Source: Pseudomonadota bacterium (GTDB taxonomy: Bacteria; Desulfobacterota; Desulfobacteria; Desulfobacterales; Desulfobacteraceae). From it: DNA of 64,000 nucleotides. The stretch is taken from the NCBI GenBank assembly GCA_018821535.1, contig JAHJLV010000018.1:27392-91391 (forward strand), written 5' to 3'. Both the position numbers and the translations under genes were made by a program. Of the stretch, positions 20,176 through 28,797 are shown one piece after another; position 1 is the first letter of the stretch, and the number at the start of each line of letters is the position of its first letter. The notes beneath the pieces are model-generated. The model worked only from the letters and a program-made list of their open reading frames with translations. It did not search any database and was not told where the DNA came from.

Positions 20176-20592
20176 TTACAAATGAAGCAAAAACCGTTTA
20201 TTGTCAATTTCAAGGCATGTTTTGGTATAGGCCAGTTTGGTGATGATTTTACCGTCTTTAAAATGAAGGATGTCAAGACCCTTTCTGATTTCAGGTTTGT
20301 TTTCATGGCCGGGTTCGGTGGATGGCCATTCAAGAACCCACCGATACAAAACTTTTTGAACTGTTTCATCGATAAAGCTTTCTTCTTCGATGAACCTGAA
20401 TCCTGCATGATTCTCAAACCAGTTTTCCCATGCGCTTCGAATGGATCGGGACCCTTTTGCATAGGCACCTGTCCAGTTCTCAAAAAACGCATCTTCATGG
20501 AAAAAGGACATGACTTTATCAAGGTCATGGTTGTCCCAGGCAGATTCCCATTCCTTTAAAAGCGTTTTGATTTCTTTTCGTGTCAGTTTCAA
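20176..20592 (-). CDS. SnoaL/NTF2-like protein
   Basis: A 138-residue cone-shaped NTF2-fold protein. The N-terminal helix KTLLKEWESAWDNHDLDKVMSFFHEDAFFENWTGAYAKG and later strands (LDILHFKDGKIITKLAYTKT) match SnoaL-like domains. These are used as polyketide cyclases, small hydrolases or ligand-binding proteins, and no specific role can be assigned. GGAGGTGCC precedes the start on the minus strand. The gene is monocistronic, downstream of ftsY on the same strand. Confidence 0.75.
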   Translation of the reverse strand: MKLTRKEIKTLLKEWESAWDNHDLDKVMSFFHEDAFFENWTGAYAKGSRSIRSAWENWFENHAGFRFIEEESFIDETVQKVLYRWVLEWPSTEPGHENKPEIRKGLDILHFKDGKIITKLAYTKTCLEIDNKRFLLHL

Positions 20593-20622
20593 AAGGCACC
20601 TCCTATTTAAAGCATGGTTTTA

Positions 20623-20650
20623 AAATATCTATTGTATACAACGGATATTT
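20623..20650 (-). terminator. Inverted repeat at the end of ftsY
   Basis: AAATATC (20623-20629) and GATATTT (20644-20650) flank a perfect inner dyad TTGTATACAA (20632-20641). It could be a weak terminator for ftsY (a short T run follows on the minus strand) or an operator for the next gene. There is no strong T run, so confidence is low. Confidence 0.3.
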
Positions 20651-21801
20651 TATTCAAACAGGGCATTGATAAACTGTTTTGAATCAAAGTCCTGGAGATC
20701 TTCAATCTGCTCTCCCACGCCGATATATCTGATGGGCAGATTCATGGTTTTGGCAATCGCTGCAACAATGCCGCCTTTGGCTGTCCCATCCAGCTTGGTC
20801 AGGGCAATCTGGGTCAGTTCAACTGCGTCATTGAACAGTCTGGCCTGGGAAATTGCATTTTGTCCAGTGGTAGCGTCCAGCACCATGAGCACTTCATGGG
20901 GGGCGCCGGGCAGTTTTTTATTGACAGAGCGTTTGATTTTTTTAAGTTCTTCCATCAGGTTTTTCTGGGTGTGCAGTCTTCCGGCCGTGTCGATCAGGAC
21001 AATGTCCATATCTCTGGCAATAGCAGCCTCAACCGCATCATAGGCGACCGCTGCCGGATCTGCGCCTTCTTTGTGTTTAACAATGGTTGCATGGGATCGG
21101 TCTGCCCATATCTGGACCTGTTCGATGGCTGCTGCCCGGAAGGTATCTGCAGCGGCAATGAGCACTTTTTTGCCCTGGGATGCAAATTTCATGGAAAGCT
21201 TTCCAAGGGTGGTGGTTTTTCCGGTGCCATTAACCCCCACCACCATGATGATATGGGGTTTGGTAACCGGCGTTTCTTTTTCCGGGAGAGTATCTTTGGC
21301 AAACAGGGCAATCAGTTCTTCTTTTAACACCTGTTTGAGTTCATTTGCAGTGGTCAGTTTTTTGGCCTTATGCCTGATCCGGTCCATCATTTCCATGGTG
21401 ACTTCCATCCCAAGATCTGATGTGACCAGCAATTCTTCAAGCTCCTCAAACAGATTTTCATCAATGGCTTTTCCAGATGCAAACAATTCATTGATATCCG
21501 TGGTCAACACCCGGCGTGTTTTTGACAGCCCGTTTTTAAGCCGGGAGAATAATCCTTTTTTTTCTTCAGAAGCCGGGGTTTCAATGCTTTCTATGGGGGG
21601 GGAGACTATCGTGTCCGGCTGAGGACGGTTGTCTGCCACTTCAGATACCAATGGCTCAGAATCGATAGTTTCCTGTTCCAAGATCTGTTCAGAAGTCTGT
21701 TCCAGTGTTTGTTCAGGCGGTTGTTCTTTTTTCTTTCTTTTAAATATATTAAATACCAATTTTTTTGCTCCTGGTGCAGTTGTTTTAAAAAACCAGTTCA
21801 T
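20650..21801 (-). CDS. ftsY: Signal recognition particle receptor FtsY
   Basis: A 383-residue GTPase that docks SRP-bound ribosomes at the inner membrane. The acidic A domain (residues about 25-90) contains short EQ repeats (EQTLEQTSEQILEQ). The N domain (GLFSRLKNGLSKTRRVL) and G domain follow, with G1 GVNGTGKTTTLGKL, DTFRAAAIEQ, DTAGRLHTQKNLMEEL and TKLDGTAKGG. Length and order are normal. It is divergent from the BASS-type transporter gene. Confidence 0.95.
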   Translation of the reverse strand: MNWFFKTTAPGAKKLVFNIFKRKKKEQPPEQTLEQTSEQILEQETIDSEPLVSEVADNRPQPDTIVSPPIESIETPASEEKKGLFSRLKNGLSKTRRVLTTDINELFASGKAIDENLFEELEELLVTSDLGMEVTMEMMDRIRHKAKKLTTANELKQVLKEELIALFAKDTLPEKETPVTKPHIIMVVGVNGTGKTTTLGKLSMKFASQGKKVLIAAADTFRAAAIEQVQIWADRSHATIVKHKEGADPAAVAYDAVEAAIARDMDIVLIDTAGRLHTQKNLMEELKKIKRSVNKKLPGAPHEVLMVLDATTGQNAISQARLFNDAVELTQIALTKLDGTAKGGIVAAIAKTMNLPIRYIGVGEQIEDLQDFDSKQFINALFE

Positions 21802-21919
21802 CCCTTTTTAATAATGACAGAATCAAGAACCGGGTTTGAAAATTTGCACGGGTTATTGACTCTTTCCCCTAATATAGCATAGGTATTCATATTATTATAC
21901 ATTAGGAAAAAATACATCA

Positions 21920-22885
21920 ATGATTTATAAAATAAAAAAACACTGGTTTTCACTGGGTCTGGTATTTTCGTTTGTGGCAGTCATGTCAGATTATTCAAAC
22001 ATGCTGGTGGATGTTGGTTTTTTTTTAAAAGATAACCATCTTCCCAAAATTCTGATTTTTTTAATATTTATTATTTCAGGCCTTTTAATTGACAGCCAGC
22101 AGATCAAATCCGGTTTAAAGGATATGGCTGCCACACTGAGCGCATTGTCCGTCATCCTGGTTTTTGCGCCGCTGGCAGCAGTGCTGCTTTCGTTGCTTCC
22201 ATTGGATACCGGAACCATTGTGGGGCTGTTTATTGTGGCTGTCATGCCGACAACCTTATCCAGCGGGGTTGTCATGACAAAGGCTGCCGGGGGTAATATG
22301 GCCCATGCGCTGTTTATCACCATTCTGTCCAATATTATCGGTATTTTTACCATCCCGCTGGTGCTTCCGTGGCTGCTGTCTTTTATTGACCAGAACAAGG
22401 AACTTGCCATCAATCAGGGGCAGATTCTGTCCAGGCTGCTGATTCTTGTTCTGCTGCCGCTGTTGATCGGGATGGTGATGAAGGCTATGGTGCTATCCAG
22501 GAGAAAACTGCCGGAATCAAAACTTCAGATCATGAATCAGTGCATGATCATCGGTATTGTTTTTATTTCCCTTGCAGGGTCCAGACATACCCTGATGGAA
22601 AACCAGATGGCATTTTTTTATATCCTTTTGCTGGTCAGTGTTTTTCATATCATGCTTTTGGGTGCAAGTTTCGGGCTTATAAAAATGTGGGGTATCCCCA
22701 GGGGAAGATGTGAGAGTGTTATTTTTATGGGATCCCAGAAAACACTGGCATTATCCGCCATCATCCAGATGACCTATTTCAGTGAATTCGGAACAGCCCT
22801 GCTGGTGTGTGTGGTCCATCATATTGTTCATTTGATGATGGACGGGTATTTGAGCATGCGGATGAATCAAAGCCGGCTGCTGTAA
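21920..22885 (+). CDS. BASS-type (SBF-like) sodium-dependent transporter
   Basis: A 321-residue inner-membrane protein with about ten helices, of the bile acid:sodium symporter-like family that includes SLC10A7 homologues. Recognisable elements are FIISGLLIDSQQIKSG, the crossover-helix region AVMPTTLSSGVVMTKAAGGN, and the C-terminal MGSQKTLALSAIIQMTYF. The substrate is unknown; many relatives transport organic anions. The 118-base gap to ftsY carries AT-rich promoter-like sequence (TTGACT near 21855) but no confident -10. Confidence 0.82.
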   Translation: MIYKIKKHWFSLGLVFSFVAVMSDYSNMLVDVGFFLKDNHLPKILIFLIFIISGLLIDSQQIKSGLKDMAATLSALSVILVFAPLAAVLLSLLPLDTGTIVGLFIVAVMPTTLSSGVVMTKAAGGNMAHALFITILSNIIGIFTIPLVLPWLLSFIDQNKELAINQGQILSRLLILVLLPLLIGMVMKAMVLSRRKLPESKLQIMNQCMIIGIVFISLAGSRHTLMENQMAFFYILLLVSVFHIMLLGASFGLIKMWGIPRGRCESVIFMGSQKTLALSAIIQMTYFSEFGTALLVCVVHHIVHLMMDGYLSMRMNQSRLL

Positions 22886-22969
22886 AACCAATAATACACT
22901 TTACATTTTTGTACATCAGTGCTTAAAAATAAGAGAATACATAAACCTTAGAAAAGGGAATATTGCCTT

Positions 22970-24382
22970 ATGAGTTCTGTTCAGGAAGAAAAATTAGCAG
23001 TGCTTCAGGATCAGGTGACAAAACTTCAAGGTCAGAAGGATAGTCTGCTGAGGGAACTTGATGGCGTTGAAGAACGCTTTGAAAGAACCAGCAGGCTGTA
23101 CCGCAAATATTTCCCTGTAATTATTGATTCAATCGTTGCAGGAGATAATTCTTTTTCAAAGGTGTGCAGGGATTTGAGCGCTGCACTGAAAAAAGAGGAA
23201 TCTGACGGGAAAATAGAATACATTTTTGAGCAGTTAAAAACCGCAATGCTCAAAGAGGATATCGGGCCGTCTCCTGTGAAAAAGAAAAAAGGTCTGTTGT
23301 CTGCTTTGATGAAAAATGACAGCGGATCATTTATTGATGAATATAAGCAAAGTTACCATGATGTGGTGAATAATTTAAGGTCCACGCTGGATAAAAAATA
23401 TTCAGGCAAACTGGACAATCTTACCGCGCGGATCAAAACAGTACAGGATACGGATGATATCTCTGATATCCGGGAAAGTGTATTCAGCCTGGTGTTTATC
23501 TATATTTCAGACACCAATCAGGACAGAGACAAGGTCAATGCCTTTGTCCGGGAAGTGGTCGGTAAAATTCTGGATATTGAGTCCAAAGTGGCCCATACCT
23601 ATCAGCACACCGATTCCATTATTCAGTCCAACGAAGGGTTTGAGTCCGTATTGACCGGCCAGATGCAGGATCTTAAACACAGTTCGGATGTGGCTTCCAG
23701 CCTTGAATCCTTAAAAAAACAGGTGTCCGAAAGACTGGCGTCCATTGAACATGCCTTAAAACAGAAACAGGCAAAGGATGCAGCCATCAAGGACCTTGCC
23801 AAAAAGAACCGGCATTCATTCCTGAAAGGGTTTGAAAAACTTAAGGATGAGCTGGATGAAGCGACAAAATATACTGAAGAACTGGAAAAGAAACTCAATC
23901 AGGATCAATTGACCGGTGCATTTAACCGGCGGGCCTATGACAATAAGATGGAAGAGGAAATGGCCCGGTTTCTGAGATATGACAGCGGATTTTCAATCCT
24001 GCTGATTGATGCGGATAATTTCAAGCGGATTAATGATAATTATGGACATGCCATTGGGGATAAATGCCTTCAGGAGATCATCAAGCGAAGCATTCCGTTG
24101 CTGCGCAAAAATGATATGCTGGCCCGGTATGGCGGCGAGGAATTTGTTGTGATCATGCCGGAAACTGACACGGCAGGTGCCAGGGAAGTTGCTGAAAAAA
24201 TACGGCAGACCATTGAAAAGATAGAGTTTATTTATAAAAATGAAAAAGTGAAGGTGACTGTCAGTATCGGTGTGTCCGGAACTCAAAAAGGCGATACAAC
24301 ACATCAGCAGATTTTTGAACGTGCGGATATTGCGGTGTATAAAGCAAAAGAACAAGGCAGAAACCGGGTGCTGGTTAATTGA
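22970..24382 (+). CDS. Diguanylate cyclase with long coiled-coil N-terminus
   Basis: A 470-residue cytoplasmic protein. Residues 1-300 are mainly helical with heptad-like patterns (EEKLAVLQDQVTKLQGQKDSLLRELDGVEERF; later LEKKLNQDQLTG) and show no recognised sensor. The C-terminal GGDEF domain starts at DQLTGAFNRRAYD and has the active motif ARYGGEEF. An RxxD inhibitory site (RKND) lies five residues before GGEEF, so c-di-GMP feedback is expected. It makes c-di-GMP from two GTP. The PilZ protein and the motor genes in this window are possible outputs, but nothing links them directly. Confidence 0.9.
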   Translation: MSSVQEEKLAVLQDQVTKLQGQKDSLLRELDGVEERFERTSRLYRKYFPVIIDSIVAGDNSFSKVCRDLSAALKKEESDGKIEYIFEQLKTAMLKEDIGPSPVKKKKGLLSALMKNDSGSFIDEYKQSYHDVVNNLRSTLDKKYSGKLDNLTARIKTVQDTDDISDIRESVFSLVFIYISDTNQDRDKVNAFVREVVGKILDIESKVAHTYQHTDSIIQSNEGFESVLTGQMQDLKHSSDVASSLESLKKQVSERLASIEHALKQKQAKDAAIKDLAKKNRHSFLKGFEKLKDELDEATKYTEELEKKLNQDQLTGAFNRRAYDNKMEEEMARFLRYDSGFSILLIDADNFKRINDNYGHAIGDKCLQEIIKRSIPLLRKNDMLARYGGEEFVVIMPETDTAGAREVAEKIRQTIEKIEFIYKNEKVKVTVSIGVSGTQKGDTTHQQIFERADIAVYKAKEQGRNRVLVN

Positions 24383-24413
24383 TAATTGAATTGAATCGCA
24401 AATGGGAGCGGAT

Positions 24414-26504
24414 ATGCTGGAAGAAGGTTCAAACTCGCTGGAATTTTTATTAAACCATCCGAAAACAGGTCATGCAACTTCGGATGTCAATGCGCAGACC
24501 ATTGAAAGAAGATCGTATTCTCCAAAGAAAATAAAGATTTTTTCATCTAAATATACATTGATAGAAGATTGCCCGGAATATACATTCCCCGTTGATACGG
24601 AAGCCAGAAAACTTCTGCCCGATATTATAGATAATCCGGTGCAGCGTCTTTTTTCTTCAGAACAGATTCCCTTGCAGGTGAAAACACAATTCAAGCAGGT
24701 TCGTCACGTGGGTGTCTTTTTTTCAGGGGGGCCGGCTCCCGGCGGGCACAACGTAATTGCAGGATTATATGATGAGCTAAAAAAATATAACCCGGAATCA
24801 AAACTTTTTGGTTTTCTTCATGGCTCTGACGGGTTGCTCGAGTCCAGGTATATTGAAATCACCAATAGTCTTGTGGATGCCTATCGTAATATGGGCGGGT
24901 TTTCAATGATCAAGACCGGCCGCACAAAGATTGATTCAACATCCAAAATGGAAAGCGCCCTGAAAACCTGCAAGTCGCTTGAACTGGATGCCCTGGTGAT
25001 TATCGGCGGGGATGACTCCAACACCAATGCGGCGTTTTTAGCCCAGTATTTTAAATCTTCAGGCATCAAGGTGATCGGTGTGCCCAAAACCATTGACGGC
25101 GATATTCAGGTGAAAGCTGCCAACAAGGAAGTGCTTTGCGCTATTTCTTTCGGATTTCACACTGCTGCCCGGGCATTTTCAGAAAATATCAGTAATCTGA
25201 CCACAGATTCAAGCTCAGATATAAAATACTGGCATGTCTGTAAGGTCATGGGACGGGTGGCAAGTCACCTGACACTGGAATGTGCATTCCAGACCCATGC
25301 CAATCTATGTCTGATCGGTGAGGAACTTGCAGATTATGTGGATACAAAAAGAATCAAAAAAGCCATGGAAACCGGTCTGGCAGATTATACGGCATACGGC
25401 ATGACCCTGCGCCATTTATCCCGGCTGATCTGTGACACCATTGTCCGCAGAGCTGCTGCGGGGAAAAATTTCGGTGTTATTATTCTCCCCGAGGGAATTC
25501 TTGAATTTATAAATGAAATTCAGACATTCATTATCAAGCTGAGTACCATTATTGCAGAGTACAATAAAATTCATGATACGGATTTTCATACGTCTTTTCC
25601 GCTGCTTCGGGACAAGCTTGAGTACCTGCGAAGGGCGGCAAGGGATATGGGAACGGACGGATTTCCCATCTGGAATTTAAGGGATGATGATCTGTTTGGT
25701 CAGCTGCCGTCTTTTTTCCAGGAAGGACTGCTGGTGGAAAGAGATACCCATGGCAATTTTCAGTTTTCCCAGGTGAAGACAGAAAAGATTATTATGGATA
25801 TGGTGAAAGAATACCTGGATATTCTTAAAGAAAAAGGCAAGTACAAGGTGGGCATTGACAGATCCTATTATGAGTCGGTCATGAAGAATGCCGGTCTTTC
25901 GCCGGATGAATTTGCCTTGATCCTTTTTAAAAACCCGACAGATCAGTGTCTGATAATGAAAGAATCCATCATGTCCCGAAAAACACTCAAACAGGTTCTG
26001 GTGAGCAATGAGATCATCGGGCAGGCTGATGATGTTCCCGAACCCATTGTGCAGATCTATAAAAAAGCAGATCCGCAGTTTAAAATCCAGACGCATTTTT
26101 ACGGGTATGACGGCAGAGGCGCAGATCCCACTTTTTTTGACTGCAATTATACCTATAATCTGGGAATTACGGTGTTTCATCTGATTGCCAATCAGGCAAC
26201 CGGACAGATGGCGGCAATTAAGAATCTGGAAAAGAAATTTGATAAATGGGAGCCTATTGGTATTCCCATTGCCAAAATGATGCATCTGGAAGAACGAAAA
26301 GGCCGGCTGGAACTGGTCATTGAAAAAAGTCTGGTGGATCTGAATTCAAATGCCTTTAAAGTGTTTAAAGCGGTAAGAGAGCAGTGGCTGGCAGCAGAAT
26401 CAAATCAGGACAGGTACAGAAAACCCGGTCCTGTCATGTTTTCAGACCGCACGGAAGAAGACCGGCCCATCACATTGATGCTTAATTCTATCAGTGTATC
26501 GTGA
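24414..26504 (+). CDS. pfp: Pyrophosphate-dependent 6-phosphofructokinase, long form
   Basis: About 696 residues, the size of the long PPi-PFK clade. It catalyses reversible fructose 6-phosphate phosphorylation using pyrophosphate. The substrate loop GVFFSGGPAPGGHNVIAG, the GGDDSN motif (Asp after GGD marks PPi use rather than ATP) and PKTIDGDI are seen. The start at 24414 has GGGAGCGGAT directly upstream; an ATG at 24402 is an alternative. It follows the diguanylate cyclase gene by about 30 bases. PPi-PFK is common in sulfate reducers, which produce much pyrophosphate during sulfate activation. Confidence 0.92.
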   Translation: MLEEGSNSLEFLLNHPKTGHATSDVNAQTIERRSYSPKKIKIFSSKYTLIEDCPEYTFPVDTEARKLLPDIIDNPVQRLFSSEQIPLQVKTQFKQVRHVGVFFSGGPAPGGHNVIAGLYDELKKYNPESKLFGFLHGSDGLLESRYIEITNSLVDAYRNMGGFSMIKTGRTKIDSTSKMESALKTCKSLELDALVIIGGDDSNTNAAFLAQYFKSSGIKVIGVPKTIDGDIQVKAANKEVLCAISFGFHTAARAFSENISNLTTDSSSDIKYWHVCKVMGRVASHLTLECAFQTHANLCLIGEELADYVDTKRIKKAMETGLADYTAYGMTLRHLSRLICDTIVRRAAAGKNFGVIILPEGILEFINEIQTFIIKLSTIIAEYNKIHDTDFHTSFPLLRDKLEYLRRAARDMGTDGFPIWNLRDDDLFGQLPSFFQEGLLVERDTHGNFQFSQVKTEKIIMDMVKEYLDILKEKGKYKVGIDRSYYESVMKNAGLSPDEFALILFKNPTDQCLIMKESIMSRKTLKQVLVSNEIIGQADDVPEPIVQIYKKADPQFKIQTHFYGYDGRGADPTFFDCNYTYNLGITVFHLIANQATGQMAAIKNLEKKFDKWEPIGIPIAKMMHLEERKGRLELVIEKSLVDLNSNAFKVFKAVREQWLAAESNQDRYRKPGPVMFSDRTEEDRPITLMLNSISVS

Positions 26505-26505
26505 T

Positions 26506-28770
26506 TTATTTTGTAAGCAGTTCGTTTACCGGCAGACGTGCGCGTCTTTCAGATCCATCCCATTTGAATTGTGGCGGAGCTTTGATAAATCCGTGGATCC
26601 GGTCGATGTAGGATTGATACAGCTGACTGGGGCTGGCAGCATGAAGTTTGTCTATTATGGATAACGCCCCCTGAAAATCCTGCTGCTGATATGCTTTGAC
26701 GCCTTTTTCAAACGTGGTGACCTCCTGAACCAGTTCTGCTGACGGCCGGCCGATGGATAAAGGCTCATAAATATCCACGGGTTTTTGCCGTCCTTTTACA
26801 GCAACTTTATCCACATATCTGCAAAAATAATTCTGGCCGGTCATGTTTCGGGTTGCTTCTGAAATCAGGATGGTGGTGCCATAGTTTTTATTTGCCCCTT
26901 CCAGCCGGGATGCCAGATTCACATTGTCTCCCATGACCGTGTAATCAAACCGCTCCTTGCTGCCGAAATTCCCCACACTGACCACGCCTGAATTAATACC
27001 GATGCCCACCTGAATCCGGGGGATGGCATTGCTGTATCTATGTGCATCAAATCGGGCCAGCTCAGTTTTGATATCCAGGGCGGCATGTACTGCTTTGTAA
27101 GCATGATACGGGTCTGATTTTGGCGCACCCCAGAAGGCCATGACCGCATCTCCAATAAATTTATCAACTGTGCCGTCATTTTTGATGATAATATGACTGA
27201 TCCGGCTTAAAAAATCATTCATGAAATTTCCAAGTTCCCGGGAAGTCATATTTTCTGAAAGGGATGTAAATCCCCTGATATCAAGGAATAAAACAGTTAA
27301 TTCCCTTTCCTCTCCTTTTAAGGATAAGGTTTCAGGGTTTTTTATCAGGTGGGTGACAACATCCGGTGCCACATAATGGGAAAAGGCTTTATGAATAAAG
27401 CGTTTGGTTTTCCGTTCCCTGAATGCATTGAAAACTGTGGTGAAAAAGACAATGCCAACACAGGTGAGTATGGGGTAAGCAATGCCGACATGGCGGTTAT
27501 CCAGAAAAAAGTGATAATAGTCATATGCCAGAACAAAGATTAAAAAGGCAAAGGCACCAAAACTTCCCACGGCCGGGCCCATGGCCGACAGTAAAAGAGA
27601 AATCAGCAGACCGCCTGAAATAATCAGAAAATAGGTCAACCCGATCTCTGTGTATCTATCATAGGTGAAAGGATCGGACTGGATCAGGTTATCAATGATA
27701 TTGGCATTGATTTCAGTGCCGGGAATGACATTTGACAAAGGCGTTGTTTTCAGATCAAATAATCCCACAGCTGAAGATCCGATCAGGACAAATTTATCTT
27801 TTATGGCTGGAATATCCGGGCTGGTCAGAACATCCAGGGCAGATATGTAGGTAAAGGTACGGGCAGGCCCACGGAAATTGATGGACAATTGCCCGAAACT
27901 GTCCGTGGGAATGAACTGATTTCCAATATGAATGCCAAGTATGGTGTTCTGGGGGGTCTTTATTTTATCGGATGCCTGAATGGTTAATACAGTATTTGCT
28001 GTTCCGATCCTGTAAATTTCCAGGGCCAGGGACGGGTAGGGGATATGATCCATTTCAATGAGCAGCGGAACCTGGCGGGTGGTACCGAAACGATCTTCAA
28101 AAACATTGAAAAACCCTTCGCTCTGGGCCATGGAAACAGACGGATGATTGATAATGGCCCGATACGCAGGAATCAGTGACAGGTTCTGAAAATTCAAGGT
28201 GTCTGGTTTTATTTTTATGATGCTTGAGGGAAACGGCACCTGATCTTCGGATTTCAAGAAATCTTTTTTCATCTGAAAGGCATACCCTAAAACAGAAGGC
28301 CCTTTTGAAAGTGCCTGTCCAAAAAGCGTATCATAATCTAAAGAAGGTTTTTTAACGATATCTGCCAGTGTATTCTTCGGAATTTGCCCTTTAATATCCT
28401 CATCCAGATTTTGAAAAAAATATACGGGGGATGCCCGGTCTTTTTCCGCAAAGACAATATCAAATCCGACAACTCTGGCACCATTTTCAAAAAGATGTGT
28501 TGTCAGGTCTGCCAGAAGGTTTCTGGGCCAGGGCCACTGGCCAAAATGCGTTAAGCTTTTTTCATCAATATCCACAATGATGACCTGACCGGAATCCGGA
28601 ACCGGGCCTCTGATATTGAACATGATGTCCATGATCTGATTATCCATGGATTTTAAAAAAAAAGGCTTTTGATTTCCAAAGCTGTAAAATACGACGCAGG
28701 AAATAAGAATTAAAAAACACCCCAGCACAAAAGAGGGCAGGTTTAGGATTTTATTTAATTGAAAGGTCAT
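26506..28770 (-). CDS. CHASE2-domain class III adenylate cyclase
   Basis: A 754-residue transmembrane sensor cyclase. An N-terminal helix (residues about 10-30) is followed by a periplasmic CHASE2 domain (about 35-340: VIIVDIDEKSLTHFGQWPWPR, GARVVGFDIVFAEKD, GKFVLIGSSAVGLFDLKTTPL-like). Three membrane helices (about 365-450) follow, then a class III cyclase domain with metal-binding Asp in VLFLDIRGFTSLSE and DKFIGDAVMAFWG. The substrate-selecting residues look adenylate-type (Lys in DKFIGDA, Asp in VMGDNVNLASR). It is the last gene of a three-gene operon after a FecR/barrel protein, which is the likely signal partner. Confidence 0.92.
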   Translation of the reverse strand: MTFQLNKILNLPSFVLGCFLILISCVVFYSFGNQKPFFLKSMDNQIMDIMFNIRGPVPDSGQVIIVDIDEKSLTHFGQWPWPRNLLADLTTHLFENGARVVGFDIVFAEKDRASPVYFFQNLDEDIKGQIPKNTLADIVKKPSLDYDTLFGQALSKGPSVLGYAFQMKKDFLKSEDQVPFPSSIIKIKPDTLNFQNLSLIPAYRAIINHPSVSMAQSEGFFNVFEDRFGTTRQVPLLIEMDHIPYPSLALEIYRIGTANTVLTIQASDKIKTPQNTILGIHIGNQFIPTDSFGQLSINFRGPARTFTYISALDVLTSPDIPAIKDKFVLIGSSAVGLFDLKTTPLSNVIPGTEINANIIDNLIQSDPFTYDRYTEIGLTYFLIISGGLLISLLLSAMGPAVGSFGAFAFLIFVLAYDYYHFFLDNRHVGIAYPILTCVGIVFFTTVFNAFRERKTKRFIHKAFSHYVAPDVVTHLIKNPETLSLKGEERELTVLFLDIRGFTSLSENMTSRELGNFMNDFLSRISHIIIKNDGTVDKFIGDAVMAFWGAPKSDPYHAYKAVHAALDIKTELARFDAHRYSNAIPRIQVGIGINSGVVSVGNFGSKERFDYTVMGDNVNLASRLEGANKNYGTTILISEATRNMTGQNYFCRYVDKVAVKGRQKPVDIYEPLSIGRPSAELVQEVTTFEKGVKAYQQQDFQGALSIIDKLHAASPSQLYQSYIDRIHGFIKAPPQFKWDGSERRARLPVNELLTK

Positions 28771-28797
28771 TTCAGAACATATCTTCGCAAATCTGGC

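Noticed and set aside
20065..20559. A 164-residue plus-strand reading frame
   Set aside because: It lies opposite the SnoaL-like gene, has no ribosome site and encodes no recognisable domain.
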